Notes: generated by a model not told the origin, from the letters alone. 64,000 bases of DNA from Cepaea nemoralis (GCA_014155875.1 JACEFZ010012647.1:140001-204000); one strand, 5' to 3'. Positions 12,073 to 23,500 are shown, numbered from the stretch's first letter. Numbers and translations: made by a program.

Positions 12073-13109
12073 AATTCCGAGGGTGAGGAATGACAGATGG
12101 TATTGTTTTAGCTTATGAGAGGAATTGCGGTTTGCGCATATACATATGGGCTGTCTAAAATAGGCAGATGAATTTTTTTGGTGTAGCATCACATGGTACA
12201 GGGTAGGCAATAGTGTTGTTGAGGATAGAGAGTCATGGCAACTGATAGAATATTCTACGTGGATACGTTATAAAGAATATCTTGTGTTTGGTTTTGGTGT
12301 GGGGAGAGTAAACAATGTAGAAATTGAAATGTCCCTTGTCCGGAATGGCTAGATAGAGAGAGCTGATCACGTTGAGTGATGTATAACTGGTGTGATTAAA
12401 GTAGGGTAGATTCAGCACAGAATTAGCAGAGGGAGAGATAAACTAAGTATGAATGCTCGTACTAGAATTGGTTCGACGCAGGGCTATGACGTGATGTCTG
12501 AGATAGTTTCGCTTGGTAGTTTGAGAAGTAGGTATAGTAGCATTGGCAGATGAACCGAGAGTGTCTGATGAGGAGATATAGATTGAGGAGGAATTGAGTA
12601 TCATGTGTAAAATAGCCAGTGGAGCGCAAGAGTATTAAGAGTAAAAGACTGTGGAAGCTTGAAGAATAAGAGTTCCTGGTGAGGGGGATGACGTAATTAC
12701 ATGATGCCTGCGGAGAAAGAAGAGGTGATTAAATCTGAGAAAGTTGTTGTGTGGAGAAGTAGAGAATGATGGTTACGAGGTTAGTGGCTCAGCGGAATGA
12801 GGTTGGTTCTGAGAGATCGTTGATAATACTGGTTAGTGTGTAAAAGAGATATAGTTTGCGAGAGATAATATATAGGTTCTGACCTTTGAAAAGGAGTGAA
12901 TGATTGAGAAAAGTAGAAATAAGAAAACAGTTGAATTGTGAAAGTCCTGTTGAGTGTTGAAGTAATTCGTCTGGTAATGCGTTGTTCTTGTATGTGTAAA
13001 AATGTAGACAAACATATGTGCGTCGTGTCAGATGATTAGTAGTAGTAGCGCATGCATGTAAAGGCGTTTAGTATATCTGGTGTCAATGTGTGTGGAAGTG
13101 ATCGACACG

Positions 13110-13350
13110 CTTAGGCTTAGTAGTTATTGATACATGTTTGTCCATTTGTCCAGTGAGTTGATTAGCCTTATTGCACCTGTTTTCAATCTCGTTTTCTGGT
13201 TTGCCATTTGATGATATTATACTTTCTAGGCACTTGAGACTCTTTACTTGTTTCGAGAAATGTTCGTTTAGCTGAATTGTTGTTGTTTGTTCTTCTTTGG
13301 TTATAGTCGTTGCCTCTGTTTTGCTTGTGCTAAATTGTTAAAGTAGGTGA
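13110..13350 (-). pseudogene. LINE RT C-terminal relic
   Basis: The minus strand reads SKTEATTITKEEQ..., then LKCLESIISSNGKPENEIE and NRCNKANQL. This matches the stretch after the RT domain of many LINEs (KYLGS.I..DG....EI..R..KA). It is a short relic inside the LTR element. Confidence 0.6.
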
Positions 13351-14241
13351 TTAGAAAGGTGTGATGTCTTTTGTTTGGAATGTGTGATCTTAGACGGAAT
13401 CGATGAAAATTTTATGACAGGCTGACAGAAAGAGAGTTAACATTTTGTATGATGTTTCATAAAACAGATTTAGTATTGTTGGCAGGGACATGTCGAAGCA
13501 TGAATGCCTGATACTGAAAAATGAGAGAAGATGGTTTGCTCAATCGGAGTGAGGTCTGTCGTTAGTAATATGTGGTGTTGTTTGATGTTTCTGAAAGAGT
13601 CCCGATAAATAGGAGGAGGAGTGAAAGATAGTAAGATAAACAAGATTAGCTAAATGAATGTCAGAGTATTATAAATAGAGTACTAGAGAACATGTTCCGA
13701 TAAGTGTGACTGGCTTGACAACCATCGCGGTGTGTGAACGAAGTTAAGAGAAAAGTTGAGGATAGTTTAGAGTTGTTGTGGTGAGATGTTAGAAAGTACT
13801 GATGCAGGAGAATGAAATGTTAGTTGCGTCGGGTAGAAAAGAGACTTAAAAGTAGAATTAGTTATTGTTGGCGAAGTCTATAGTAGTGGACGGTAATGTT
13901 TAGGAAGTTGTGGTAATTCTTGGTACAAATCCAAGGGAAACAACTGGTGTGCCGAGTCACAATTTCTCTTAGTAGATAGATGACTGGTAGATGACATTGG
14001 GATAGCCGTCACACTAGTAATAGATAAAATGATTTGACCTGTAGTTTACAGCGGTTGTTTGGGTTTATATTTCAAATATTGTAATGTGTTAGGAATTAGT
14101 TTTGTAAAGAGTGAAATATTAAGGGGGAGATAATCAATGATTGACTTCCAGAAAAAGTACAGTCATTTGTTGATTAATGACTTTTCGTTGAGAGAACAGA
14201 TATTGTTCTACGTTAGGATGAGAATATAGTCTGTAGGTAAC

Positions 14242-14242
<1 letters not shown>

Positions 14243-14327
<85 letters not shown>
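14243..14327. repeat. (TA)n tract
   Basis: A pure TA run within the LTR element interior. Confidence 0.97.
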
Positions 14328-14330
<3 letters not shown>

Positions 14331-15660
14331 GATTAATGCAGGTTAATTGACCTAGCATTAAGCGTTTTTATTACGGTTGTAAGATTAGCGCTTGTAGTGA
14401 ATAGATATGTGTTACATTGATTCGTATAGGAGGCCAATGTTGCTTGGTTACTTTAAGTAGTTAATTCTATGTGAATTATTTTTTTTGAAAACCTTCTCTT
14501 TAGCGAGAAGACAGTTGTTTTTATTGAATTTGAGCTTTCAATGCATCATATATGATATGTTATAGTATTTTTTAATTGACTTGGTTTTGTAAAATGATTG
14601 ATATTTGATTTTAAGATTGGACTTGTTGAGTTTTCTTAATAGATAAATAATTTATTGTTAGTCCGTAAAAGTGACTAACAATGGATAGGATGTATGTCAT
14701 ATTATTTTGCATAACGTCTTTCTTTGAATTGGTTAATTACTTTTATTTGATATGAGGGGAAAGAAAAATGATTTAAAAACCTGGGGGGTATGACATCCTG
14801 TTGTTTTATTTTGGTTGACTCATAATTTAACTTGAATTGTCTTGTATGTTGAATAGTAATTACCTTGTTTACAAATATGTTGAAAAATTGTTAGAATTTA
14901 GTTTACAAACAGTTATGGTTTTGTCTAGAATAAAGGCAATACATGGGGCTTTATATAAAACCCTTCGTTCAGAAAATAGTTAATAAACTACTGAGGACTA
15001 GAAGAGAGACACATTCTCTTTATGAATAATAAGTTCATTCTGTTGGTAAGATTGCTGTGATAATCAGCGTTTATATTTTAGAGTAGAGAGGTTAATAATA
15101 TAGTAGCTACGAAGTTGTGGAAACATATGCCATACTTAAATGGGGTTCTGCGGGAGTTAAAAATAGGAGCTGCATTAAGTCAGCATTGATTGAATATATA
15201 TGGATTGGATGCCATATTGGGGAAGAAAAGATTAACGTGACTAACGTCTATAGCAGTGGGGTAAATGTGGGGAAAGTTTAAAACATGGTTTCCATAAGGC
15301 CGGAAGTGAACATGGATTTAGTGCCATGATGTGGTGGAGGTTTGGTAAGTGACACGAGATTGCTAGATTGTAGAAGAAGAAGAAGTGAGTAACGTGCTGC
15401 GCAGGACAGCGTGAAGGTAATTAGTAAAACATGAATTGAATTCCATGTTTTACTCCGAAGAATAATTATATCAGTACAATAGTAAAGGGGTGTAAGTGTG
15501 TCAGTGTGGAGATAAAATGCCATGAGGTGTTGGGGGTCCGTGATATATGGACTGAAAAAGAATAACGATGGGTTAGCAGGTCACAGACATGAGTTCAGTG
15601 GCGATATTTGGTTGCTGTTGATAACGGCATAAATTGACAAGTAAAGGTTTTAGGTGAAAT

Positions 15661-18261
15661 CCATCCATCCATCATGTGCCATGCCGGTAAGCGTGGGCGG
15701 TCATGTTCTGCCATCTCACTCGTTCAACAGAGTCGTGGATCAGTTCTGTGTTTCTGTCTCGACCATGCCACAAGGCCAAGCCATCCAGATACTTGTTTCT
15801 ATGTCTTCCCCTTGGTCTGTTCCCCTCGATCTTACCAGTTGTCACCAAGTTCTCCAAATCATTTCTTCTCATAACATGCCCAAAAAATTGTGACTGTCTA
15901 CGTCTAATGTCTCTGATCAGTTTACGATCTTCATTTGTTTCTTGAAGGACTTGTTCATTGGTCTTTCTGGCTGTCCATGGTATTCTTTGCATTTTCCTCA
16001 GAAACCACATTTCTACAGCCATCAGATGTTTTTCAGCCTGGCTGCTCATTGTCCAAGCTTCACATCCATATAAAAGTACAGGTTCTATGTAGCATCTCAA
16101 CACTCTTTTTCTCGTTTCAATTGACATCTTTTTATTGGTCAGTATGTTTTTCATCTTGCTAAAGGCTACTTTTGCCATGGCGATCCTTGTTCTAATCTCT
16201 TCAAGGCATCTCCCATCAGATGTTATTACTGTTCCGAGATAATTGTACCTATTCACTTGTTGAAGAATATTCCCATTTACTTGCATATTACACTGTGGTA
16301 TTTCGTTCTTCCTAGTGACGACCATAATCTGTGTCTTTTTACAATTTAATTCTAACCCTTGTTGTTCACTGTGTGTAACAACCGCATCTACTAAATTTTG
16401 CAGATCCTGTTCATTGTCTGCAATCAAGACTGTATCATCTGCATATCTAATGTTATTGATGCATCGTCCCCCAATGTTGATTCCTTCCATATTTTCAATA
16501 TTTCTGAAAATATTTTCACTGTACAGGGAAAACAGATCTGGAGACATTACACATCCCTGTCTCACACCTCTCTTAATAGGCTGATATTGGCTTACTTCAT
16601 TATCAACTCTTATGGCAGCTTGTTGTTTCCAATATATGTTTTTTACAAGTCTAAGGTCTTTCCCATCAATTTGTAGATCTTCAAGCATCCTTATCATGTT
16701 GACATGTCTCACTTTATCAAAAGCCTTTGTGTAGTCAATAAAGCAAAGGTGTAGATCTTTGTTTACTTCTATAGAACGTTCGATTACGGTTCTCAGTATA
16801 TACACAGCATTTACTGTACCCTTGCCTACTACAAACCCACATTGTTCTTCTCCTATTTCAGGTTGTATTTTCCTCCTCACTCTTTGCATGATAATTCTTA
16901 GCAAAATCTTCGTGATGTGACTCATTATACTAATTGTTCGATGTTGATCACATTCCAAGGCTCCTGATTTCTTTGGGATTGCAATAAATACAGAATTACA
17001 TAACTCATGAGGTATATTTCCAGTATCATATATTGTATTAAGCAGACTGGTAACTTTATCTATTCCATATTCTTCTAAAGCATTAATCATTTCTGTTGTG
17101 ACGCTGTCTGGACCGGGGGTCTTGCCAGATTTCATATGATTAAGAGCATTCTGAACCTCCGTCTTCAAAATTGCTGGCCCTTCATTGTTATTTTGAACAA
17201 TATATTGTTCGTCTCTGTTATCGTCATAAAGGTTTTTCACGTAATCTGACCATACATGTAAAATCGTATCTTTTTCTATTATGACTCTTCCATCTTCTGT
17301 CTTTAGGCAGCCTGCTGATGTACGTGTTCTTTGATTAGTAATCTCCTGAATTCTTTTGTGCATTAGTTTCGCATTTTTACTGTTGTGTTGTTTTTCAATT
17401 TCTCTGCAATTTTTCTCAAGCCATGTTTCTTTAGCCTCCTTACATAAGGTTCTGACTTTTCTGTGAATTTCTTCATATTTGGCAGGATTATTTTTGTTCT
17501 GTCTTCTTGTTTCCATTAGTTGTAAAATTTCTTCAGTCATCCATGTCTTACGGCCCACTTTATTTACTTTTGGAATAGTTTTTTCTGCTGCACAACTGAT
17601 TGAATTCTTCAGCATTTCCCATTGATCATCTATATCTTGAAATAGGATCTCTAGATCAGACAATAAATCAGATTTGTTCTTTACTTCTATGTTATCTTGT
17701 ATTTCTTTGTCAGTTTTCAATTTGCACAAGTCATATTTAGGGTTTCCTGCTGTATACTTGACTTTCTTTAACTTTACCCTCAATGTGCCAGTAATTAATC
17801 TGTGATCACTGTAACAGTCTGCATTTGGAACTGTTTTTAAAACTGTTAATGCATTTCGAAACCTTTTGCTTATCAGGATGTAATCTATCTGGTTTTTAAT
17901 CCTGCTGTCTGGATTCCTCCATGTCCATAATCTTCTATGATATTGTTTAAACCAGGTGTTTCCTACAACGATTTCTTGTTCTTTTGCCCATTCTACAAGT
18001 CTGTAACCTCTTTCATTTCTCTCTCCCAAACCATGGTTGCCTACACTGCATCCATCTCTTTGCTTTCCTATTTTTGCGTTGAAATCACCCATTATGATAT
18101 TTATTTCTGATTTTTTACAGTTCTTCAAAGTAGACTCCATGTCATTATAAAATTTCTCTATACTTTCTTCACTGCTTTCACTTGTTGGGGCATATACTTG
18201 AATTACATTTATTTTAAAAGGTCTTCCGTTTAATTTTACTAATAGAACTCTGTCTGACATC
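15661..18261 (-). mobile_element. RTE-B LINE, 5'-truncated, with intact remaining ORF
   Basis: The insertion is flanked by the 11-bp duplication TTAGGTGAAAT at 15650-15660 and 18262-18272. The 3' end (left) is a TGGA tetramer tail. The 5' end is cut inside the endonuclease domain. Motif order and wording are close to the BovB/RTE clade (CxxHRTISIMSH, FIDYTKAFDKVRH, GVRQGC, RYADDT, CEAWT, WTARKTNEQVL). Confidence 0.92.
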
Positions 18262-18278
18262 TTAGGTGAAATGCCCAT
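15672..18278 (-). CDS. RTE-B endonuclease / reverse transcriptase, open frame of 868 codons
   Basis: The frame reads leftward without interruption. The first few codons come from flanking DNA, because the LINE starts at 18261; the real N-terminus is missing. Visible motifs are VIQVYAPT, MGDFNAKIG and YSDHRLI (endonuclease, first ~170 aa), then GKTPGPDSVTTEMI, HRTISIMSH, CGFVVGKGT, FIDYTKAFD, GVRQGCVMSPDLF and IRYADDTVLIAD (RT). The C-terminal part has LYGCEAWTM, WTARKTNEQVL and FGHVMRRNDL. The stop codon TGA lies at the start of the TGGA tail, so there is practically no 3'UTR. It is the best-preserved RTE-B in the window and a good reference for the other fragments. Confidence 0.92.
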   Translation of the reverse strand: MGISPKMSDRVLLVKLNGRPFKINVIQVYAPTSESSEESIEKFYNDMESTLKNCKKSEINIIMGDFNAKIGKQRDGCSVGNHGLGERNERGYRLVEWAKEQEIVVGNTWFKQYHRRLWTWRNPDSRIKNQIDYILISKRFRNALTVLKTVPNADCYSDHRLITGTLRVKLKKVKYTAGNPKYDLCKLKTDKEIQDNIEVKNKSDLLSDLEILFQDIDDQWEMLKNSISCAAEKTIPKVNKVGRKTWMTEEILQLMETRRQNKNNPAKYEEIHRKVRTLCKEAKETWLEKNCREIEKQHNSKNAKLMHKRIQEITNQRTRTSAGCLKTEDGRVIIEKDTILHVWSDYVKNLYDDNRDEQYIVQNNNEGPAILKTEVQNALNHMKSGKTPGPDSVTTEMINALEEYGIDKVTSLLNTIYDTGNIPHELCNSVFIAIPKKSGALECDQHRTISIMSHITKILLRIIMQRVRRKIQPEIGEEQCGFVVGKGTVNAVYILRTVIERSIEVNKDLHLCFIDYTKAFDKVRHVNMIRMLEDLQIDGKDLRLVKNIYWKQQAAIRVDNEVSQYQPIKRGVRQGCVMSPDLFSLYSENIFRNIENMEGINIGGRCINNIRYADDTVLIADNEQDLQNLVDAVVTHSEQQGLELNCKKTQIMVVTRKNEIPQCNMQVNGNILQQVNRYNYLGTVITSDGRCLEEIRTRIAMAKVAFSKMKNILTNKKMSIETRKRVLRCYIEPVLLYGCEAWTMSSQAEKHLMAVEMWFLRKMQRIPWTARKTNEQVLQETNEDRKLIRDIRRRQSQFFGHVMRRNDLENLVTTGKIEGNRPRGRHRNKYLDGLALWHGRDRNTELIHDSVERVRWQNMTAHAYRHGT

Positions 18279-19203
18279 AATAAATGGACATTAGTGGATT
18301 GCTGAAGTTTTCGGCGAGATTAATAGGGAACACTGAGAGAGGTATAGGGGAAGATTAGTTATGTGAGGTGAGGTGTATAATGTTGAAGGAGGTCTTGAGA
18401 AATAATGGACATTTTTAATAGGAGTGAATAATACGTTTGATGGTTGATGCTGTAGATAGCAGTGCAAACGGTAAAATAGCCATAATAAGTGGTATAAGTG
18501 AACTGTAGAAGATATATAATTGTTTTAGACTTTATTACATAAAGTCTCAGGTAACATAGGGGGGTAAGCATGAGTGTAGTTTTTGTGAGAAAGAGTTCTG
18601 GTTCTTTTAAATTCCGGTGGCCACCGATTCTTTGTCTTCCTATCGTGTGCAAGTGATTTCAGGTTGGTTGAAAGTGGAGAAGTAGAGGTAATACGGTTAG
18701 TGATAACGATAGAGAGTTTGAGGTAGTATCAGAAGGGTACGGCGTTTTTATAGTTGAGACCAGATATTGGTATGTATGCTCGTGATGAAAAGGTTTAAGC
18801 GGATCGCTTATGAAGAGAAGAAGAAGTATTTCAAAAAGGTACACATATATGTTATGATGTGTTGTATAAAACTGAGATTTTATGAGGTATAATAGATACC
18901 TATATAAGAAGGGGTTTTTGTGATAGGATAGGTAAATGATATATGTGGATTTCTTTATGAACTGAGTTTTTAAATGAAACCTTGTGTAGTCAGAAACGAA
19001 GAAGAAGTATATAGCGATTTGCTATGTGGAACAATGAGAAGAGACAAGTGGAGAATTACTAGTAGAAGAAAGTAGTTACTTAAGATGAAGTTAGTTTGGG
19101 ACGGCTTAGAAAAATAATATTGGGGGTTAAGTGTAGATGGGAGAAAGAATGTTTAGGATAAGGGGGTTAGGAGTTAAGACTTTTGAAGAAGAAAAGTCTT
19201 TTT
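18273..19203. other. LTR element 3' interior, no genes seen
   Basis: This C-poor sequence, like 12.1-15.6 kb, has no frame of note. It ends at the polypurine tract. Confidence 0.6.
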
Positions 19204-19216
19204 AAAGAAAGGGAGG
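19204..19216 (+). other. polypurine tract of the LTR element
   Basis: AAAGAAAGGGAGG sits directly 5' of the 3' LTR. Confidence 0.8.
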
Positions 19217-19354
19217 TATAACAGAATGAGTACCATCTCTGTCATTAGGTTCGATGTGCAAACTTAGGGCACGGTTGAGCATCCTGATAGAACAGTAATA
19301 AGGATGCTCAAGTCGTGACGTAGGTTGTTTTGGGGGTTACTCTGTACTGTTACA
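19217..19354 (+). repeat. 3' LTR (138 bp), internally deleted
   Basis: It aligns with the 5' LTR over the first ~118 bp (one mismatch) and the last ~15 bp. About 126 bp in between, including the AATAAA signal, are missing. The hairpin is kept (19275-19284 with 19302-19311). Confidence 0.85.

Positions 19355-19358
<4 letters not shown>

Positions 19359-19443
<85 letters not shown>
19359..19443. repeat. (TA)n tract
   Basis: A pure TA run right after the 3' LTR. With 9031-9040 it frames the LTR element, suggesting insertion into the (TA)n tail of LINE-A copy 2. Confidence 0.95.
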
Positions 19444-19446
<3 letters not shown>

Positions 19447-19850
19447 CATATAGGTGATATTATGTACTGGTTTTTGAGTTGACAATTATCGTGATATTGT
19501 ATACTCTGTGGATCCAGGTTATATTTGATTAGTGAGAACCTCAACCTGGGGTAGGAGCCTGACCTACTACTAGGTGCGCCCACCGACTGGCGGATTTTTT
19601 GAAGTTGCCACTAGATATTATGACTACAGGTTAGCTGTGATTATGTTGAATAAGCAGCCGTGGACCAACACAGTTTGTTGTCACTGAGAGGAAGCGAGTT
19701 AATCGATGGGGCAGCTATCTATATAAATTACCTCAAAATTCTATGGCGTGGCCATCGGCGGGTAAAAGACGCCATATAACCTCTTCCCCACATCCACCCC
19801 CACAAAACTCCAACCTCGCCCGCTGCCTTGCGGGGTCTGTCTTTTAGACA

Positions 19851-20159
19851 ATGTACAGTGGAGTCAACTATACACAAATCGACGGAAGACAAGGGAAATC
19901 AACGCTGTATTTTCCCAAGAAACCCATTGCTGTAAACAAAATTGATGAAGATTACGGCGTTAATGGGGATTCCAGTGGAGTCGCTTCATCCTATAGTGAG
20001 CATCCTGTGGTACAGGTGATACCCGATCGTCATCAAGCAACAGTGTGCAAAGTAAATGTTAAAAATACACTAAATGTTGGTTTACGGAATATCATAACAA
20101 GTAACCAGAATGGAAAACTAGATAATATTAAGAAAGAAATGGAAACAAAATTAAAATAA
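19851..20159 (+). CDS. N-terminal part of the old RTE-B ORF
   Basis: This 102-codon frame starts at an ATG and continues, after a stop, into sequence that reads GISEMR, YSGGKDYKRGVASF and RLYAPT in shifted frames (endonuclease start, to 20400). The segment GKLDNIKKEM corresponds to the usual GKL.NL..EM of RTE endonucleases. The first ~65 residues have no match that I recognise and may be the true N-terminal extension of this family. It is not a separate host gene. Confidence 0.65.
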   Translation: MYSGVNYTQIDGRQGKSTLYFPKKPIAVNKIDEDYGVNGDSSGVASSYSEHPVVQVIPDRHQATVCKVNVKNTLNVGLRNIITSNQNGKLDNIKKEMETKLK

Positions 20160-20458
20160 ATATATGAGGGATTAGTGAAATGCGATGACCAGGTGCAGGG
20201 AAGAAATATTCAGATAAGTATATAATTATTTACTCAGGAGGGAAGGACTACAAAAGGGGAGTGGCATCATTTTAATCAAATAAGTGCTAGGAGAGTTAAA
20301 GGATTTTGGACAATCTGAAACAGAGTATTATTAGTGAAACTCCATGGCAAACTTCTGAATATTTACATAATACGCCTATATGCACCCACAGCAAACTGTA
20401 AAAAATAATATATAGATATATTTTATAACGAATTAGACAAGGCAGTGGACCAGCCTAT

Positions 20459-21107
20459 CTCATTGGCACCTTGCCGTCTTGACAGACGATAGTTTGTGCT
20501 CTAAAAAGGCATAATAACTTTTAACTATGGCGGTAGCGAGTGTGACTGATAAGGCCAATTTGCGCTGTAAATGTCCGTTCACAGTGGGTGCATGTGAACA
20601 CGTGGTCATTTCCACCATCATGCACCATCTTACGTCTCAAACGCTTGGTGTGTGACTTTTCTGCAATAAGTTTCTCCTTTGACTTTATTCCATTTCTGAT
20701 ATTTGCCCTCCATACAACACGTTCAGCGGCGACTTGCTCCCAATGTGCATTATCAATGCCTGTATCAATCATGTCCCGCTTACACACATCTTTGTATCGT
20801 AGTAGAGGCCGACCCTGAGATCTCTTACCCATCTGTAATTCACCAAAAAAGATATCCTTTGGTATTCTACCATCATCCATCCTCCTAAGATGTCCTATCC
20901 ATCTAAGTCTACGAAGACTGAGCATGGAATAAACTGTCACACAACCTGATCTTTACAATACTTCAGTATTTGTGATTTTGTCTCTCCATAGCACAAAGCC
21001 TGGGCTAAAATATAGAGATCATGTGTTGCCCATGCAGCATGATCCCTCTCTCGGCCTGCCTAGTTCACTCCAGAGGAAAGGTAACACCCCTACATCTGGA
21101 ACAAGAC
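20459..21107 (-). mobile_element. LINE-A deletion derivative (5'UTR joined to 3' end)
   Basis: It is flanked by the 10-bp duplication accagcctat at 20449-20458 and 21108-21117. Reading leftward, about 130 bp of LINE-A 5'UTR (21107-20978) is fused to the last ~515 bp of LINE-A, which holds the C-terminal 139 codons with the C2H2 finger (20940-20521) and the 3' hairpin. About 3 kb of the LINE is missing at one junction near 20977. No (TA)n tail follows. Confidence 0.88.
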
Positions 21108-21424
21108 ACCAGCCTATACACATTTTGAAATAACTGTGATTCTCGGGGAATTCAATATCAAAGTTTAAAAAAAAGGTGAGTGGAGTGGTGTGACTGGTGG
21201 TTATGACCAGGTGCGAGGATTAAGAGAGGTTACAGATTAATAGCGTGGGTAGAATACCATGAAATATTAATATGTAACGTATGGGTCAAATCTTCGACAA
21301 TTATGTACGTGGAAGAGGCCTGGATGTAATACTCGCAATAAAATTGACTACATATTAATTCCAAACATATTCAGAAGCAGTTTAGTAGGAGAAAAATCTA
21401 GACTAGGAGCAGATGGACGTAGTG

Positions 21425-21430
21425 ACCATG
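21425..21430. repeat. 6-bp target-site duplication, left copy
   Basis: ACCATG is the left copy, paired with 33142-33147. Counting the duplication once restores continuous reading of the RTE-B endonuclease around its SDH motif. Confidence 0.88.
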
Positions 21431-22765
21431 ATTAGTATAGTGGAGGCCGCATCCACGTAATTCCGCATCCAAAATGGCTGCCTATAGTTTTTTATGAAGT
21501 TTTTGGTGAGGTGGGTAAAAAATGGATATTTTTTTTGGGGGCGGTAAAATGGCTGCCTGGTCCGGGTCTATGAATTTTTTTGGTGGGAAATATTTTTTTG
21601 TTCGTCTCTGGAAGTTGGAACGGGGTATATGAAAATCTGTGGGGATTTTGTTTCTGTAAAAGTAATTAAGGTAGTGCGGTGTATGAAGGTGGCGGGGAGT
21701 GTGAGCACGGATGAGGGGTGGCGCTGAAGGGGTGGTTGAAGAGATGTAAGTTATATATTTTGGTTGGATGTGGTTACAAAACGTAGGGTATATGAATGAT
21801 CTGTTAAATACGTGGTGTTATACAACTATGCGTGGTGAGATGGGTGTAGTGCGTGATGTATAAACTTGCAAGGGCGGGGTGTGACGGGTCGTCTTTATAC
21901 TCGACGAAGCATGGTTAGAGATAAGAGTGGTAGAGGGTCACTATCATCTGAACAAAAGTAAAGATGGTCGTAGGATTCTGGCGTGGATGGGGTGATGTCA
22001 TCTGTCTGCGGGGTAGCAGAACACTGAAGAGGACTATCATTGGTTGTTAATACGCCTTACATCACCCAGATGGGCCCCATGGTGGGAAAACATCGTGGTG
22101 GTAAGAGGGTGTAGAGACTGTCGGTATCAACTGAACAAAAGTAAAGAGGGTTGCTTATAATGAGAATATATTTTGGTTGTTGAAGTGTTGGTGAAGTGTA
22201 CAAGGTCGGGCTGGGAACGCGGTACCTGCTAAATGTTTTTAGTGTAATGTTATACAACTATGCGTGGCGAGATGGGTGTAGTGAAAGCGTGATGTATAAA
22301 CTTCCAACATCGTGGTGTGACGGATCGGTGTGTATGGTCTCTGCCAGTGAAAATAAGACAGTAGAATTCTTGTTTAGGCGGGGATGGTGGGTAAGTTGGC
22401 AGAGATCAGAGGGCAGAGGTGGGTGTAATGAAAACGAGGGTTCCAACCAGCACCACATGTATATTTACCCTAGTAGTAATTCTTGATGGTTGGTGAAAAT
22501 GTAGTCTGTAAAAGTAATTAGTCGAAAGTAGGAAGGGGTAAAATGTTCGTGTCGGTACCAAGTGTGTTAAATGTGTGATGTTAAGTGTAGGGCGATAGTA
22601 GTGTCTTAGTGAAATTAAAGGGTGGTATGTTCATAGTAGCTTATTCACCGATTAGAAATCTTATAAAGTTGTAATGGATATGGTGTCATTTGGTGGTAAG
22701 GGTGGGTACCAGGTATTAGTAGTCGATATAGGGGTGGTCATAAATGTAATAAGATAAGAGGTGTA
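21431..22765 (+). repeat. left terminal inverted repeat
   Basis: Its reverse complement is found at 31790-33141. Long stretches match with only scattered differences, for example 21640-21840 with 32720-32935. It contains internal short repeats such as gaacaaaagtaaag (21953, 22134) but no gene that I recognise. Confidence 0.93.
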
Positions 22766-23500
22766 GAGGGTCACTATCATCTGAAAAAAACATAAGAGTC
22801 TGGGCTTAGTAATATAGTGATGGGGTCGTAGTTCTGAGTGGATGGGGTGATGTCCGCCGTAGTGGTGATGATTGTCGATCGGGCCCGCAGAACACTGAAG
22901 AGGACTATCATCGAGAGTCAATACGGTTCATGTGACCCAGGTGCTTGGACTGTTCCTCTAGGCAACCGCAATATATCATCGTAATCGTCTACACGAGCCT
23001 CATTGTCTATAACAAATACATAAACAAAAAGACACGTACACACATGTACACAACTGCACGTACACACAGACATCAACCATACAAGTATACACATAAGCAC
23101 ACCCACACATCACAAAGACATCAACCATGCAAGTATACACATATGCACACCCACACCCACAAAGACATCAACCATACAAGTATACACATAAAAACACCCA
23201 TACAATCAGGAACGCCTATACGTCTACATTCAGACAGACACACAAGTACAACGAAGCAAACAAACAGACAGACACACAACTACAACGAAGCAAACAAACA
23301 GACAGACACACAAGTACAACGAAGCAAACAGACAGACTCACAAGTACAACGAAGCAAAGAAACAGACACGCGTATAGATATATACAGAGGCAAACAGACA
23401 GACACACAGTACGATTGCCTGGGACCATCAACACACACGTTTCTTCACCAGGGCTACGTTCAAGAATTTCTTAATGAGAAAAACACGCGCTGGTACCACT
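22766..23500. repeat. CA-rich minisatellite inside left TIR
   Basis: The part 22990-23430 is made of diverged units such as agacatcaaccatacaagtatacacata and caagtacaacgaagcaaacaaacagacagacacac. Long frames here are repeat artefacts. The right side of the element has a TG-rich counterpart (30540-31370). Confidence 0.8.

Larger units (their letters stand above)
12073..15649. other. LTR element interior without recognisable genes
   Basis: This is 3.6 kb of C-poor plus strand with no long frame on either strand. It holds a LINE relic near 13.11-13.35 kb (minus) and a (TA)n run at 14243-14327. Nothing else is identifiable by eye. Confidence 0.6.
9043..19354 (+). mobile_element. LTR retrotransposon, pol-less (non-autonomous candidate)
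   Basis: The evidence is: direct LTRs at 9043-9306 and 19217-19354; terminal inverted octamers TATAACAG and CTGTTACA; a PBS-like TGGTGCCAGGATCCGAGT at 9325; and a purine tract AAAGAAAGGGAGG ending exactly at the 3' LTR. The 10.3-kb unit sits in a (TA)n context on both sides. The interior has one long ORF (10.7-12.1 kb), a LINE relic near 13.1-13.35 kb and an antisense RTE-B insertion. No protease, RT, RNase H or integrase motif was seen. The LTR halves that can be aligned (about 118 bp) differ at one base, so insertion is recent. Confidence 0.85.

Noticed and set aside
15674..16676. Plus-strand frames opposite the RTE-B ORF
   Set aside because: Shadows of the minus-strand coding sequence.
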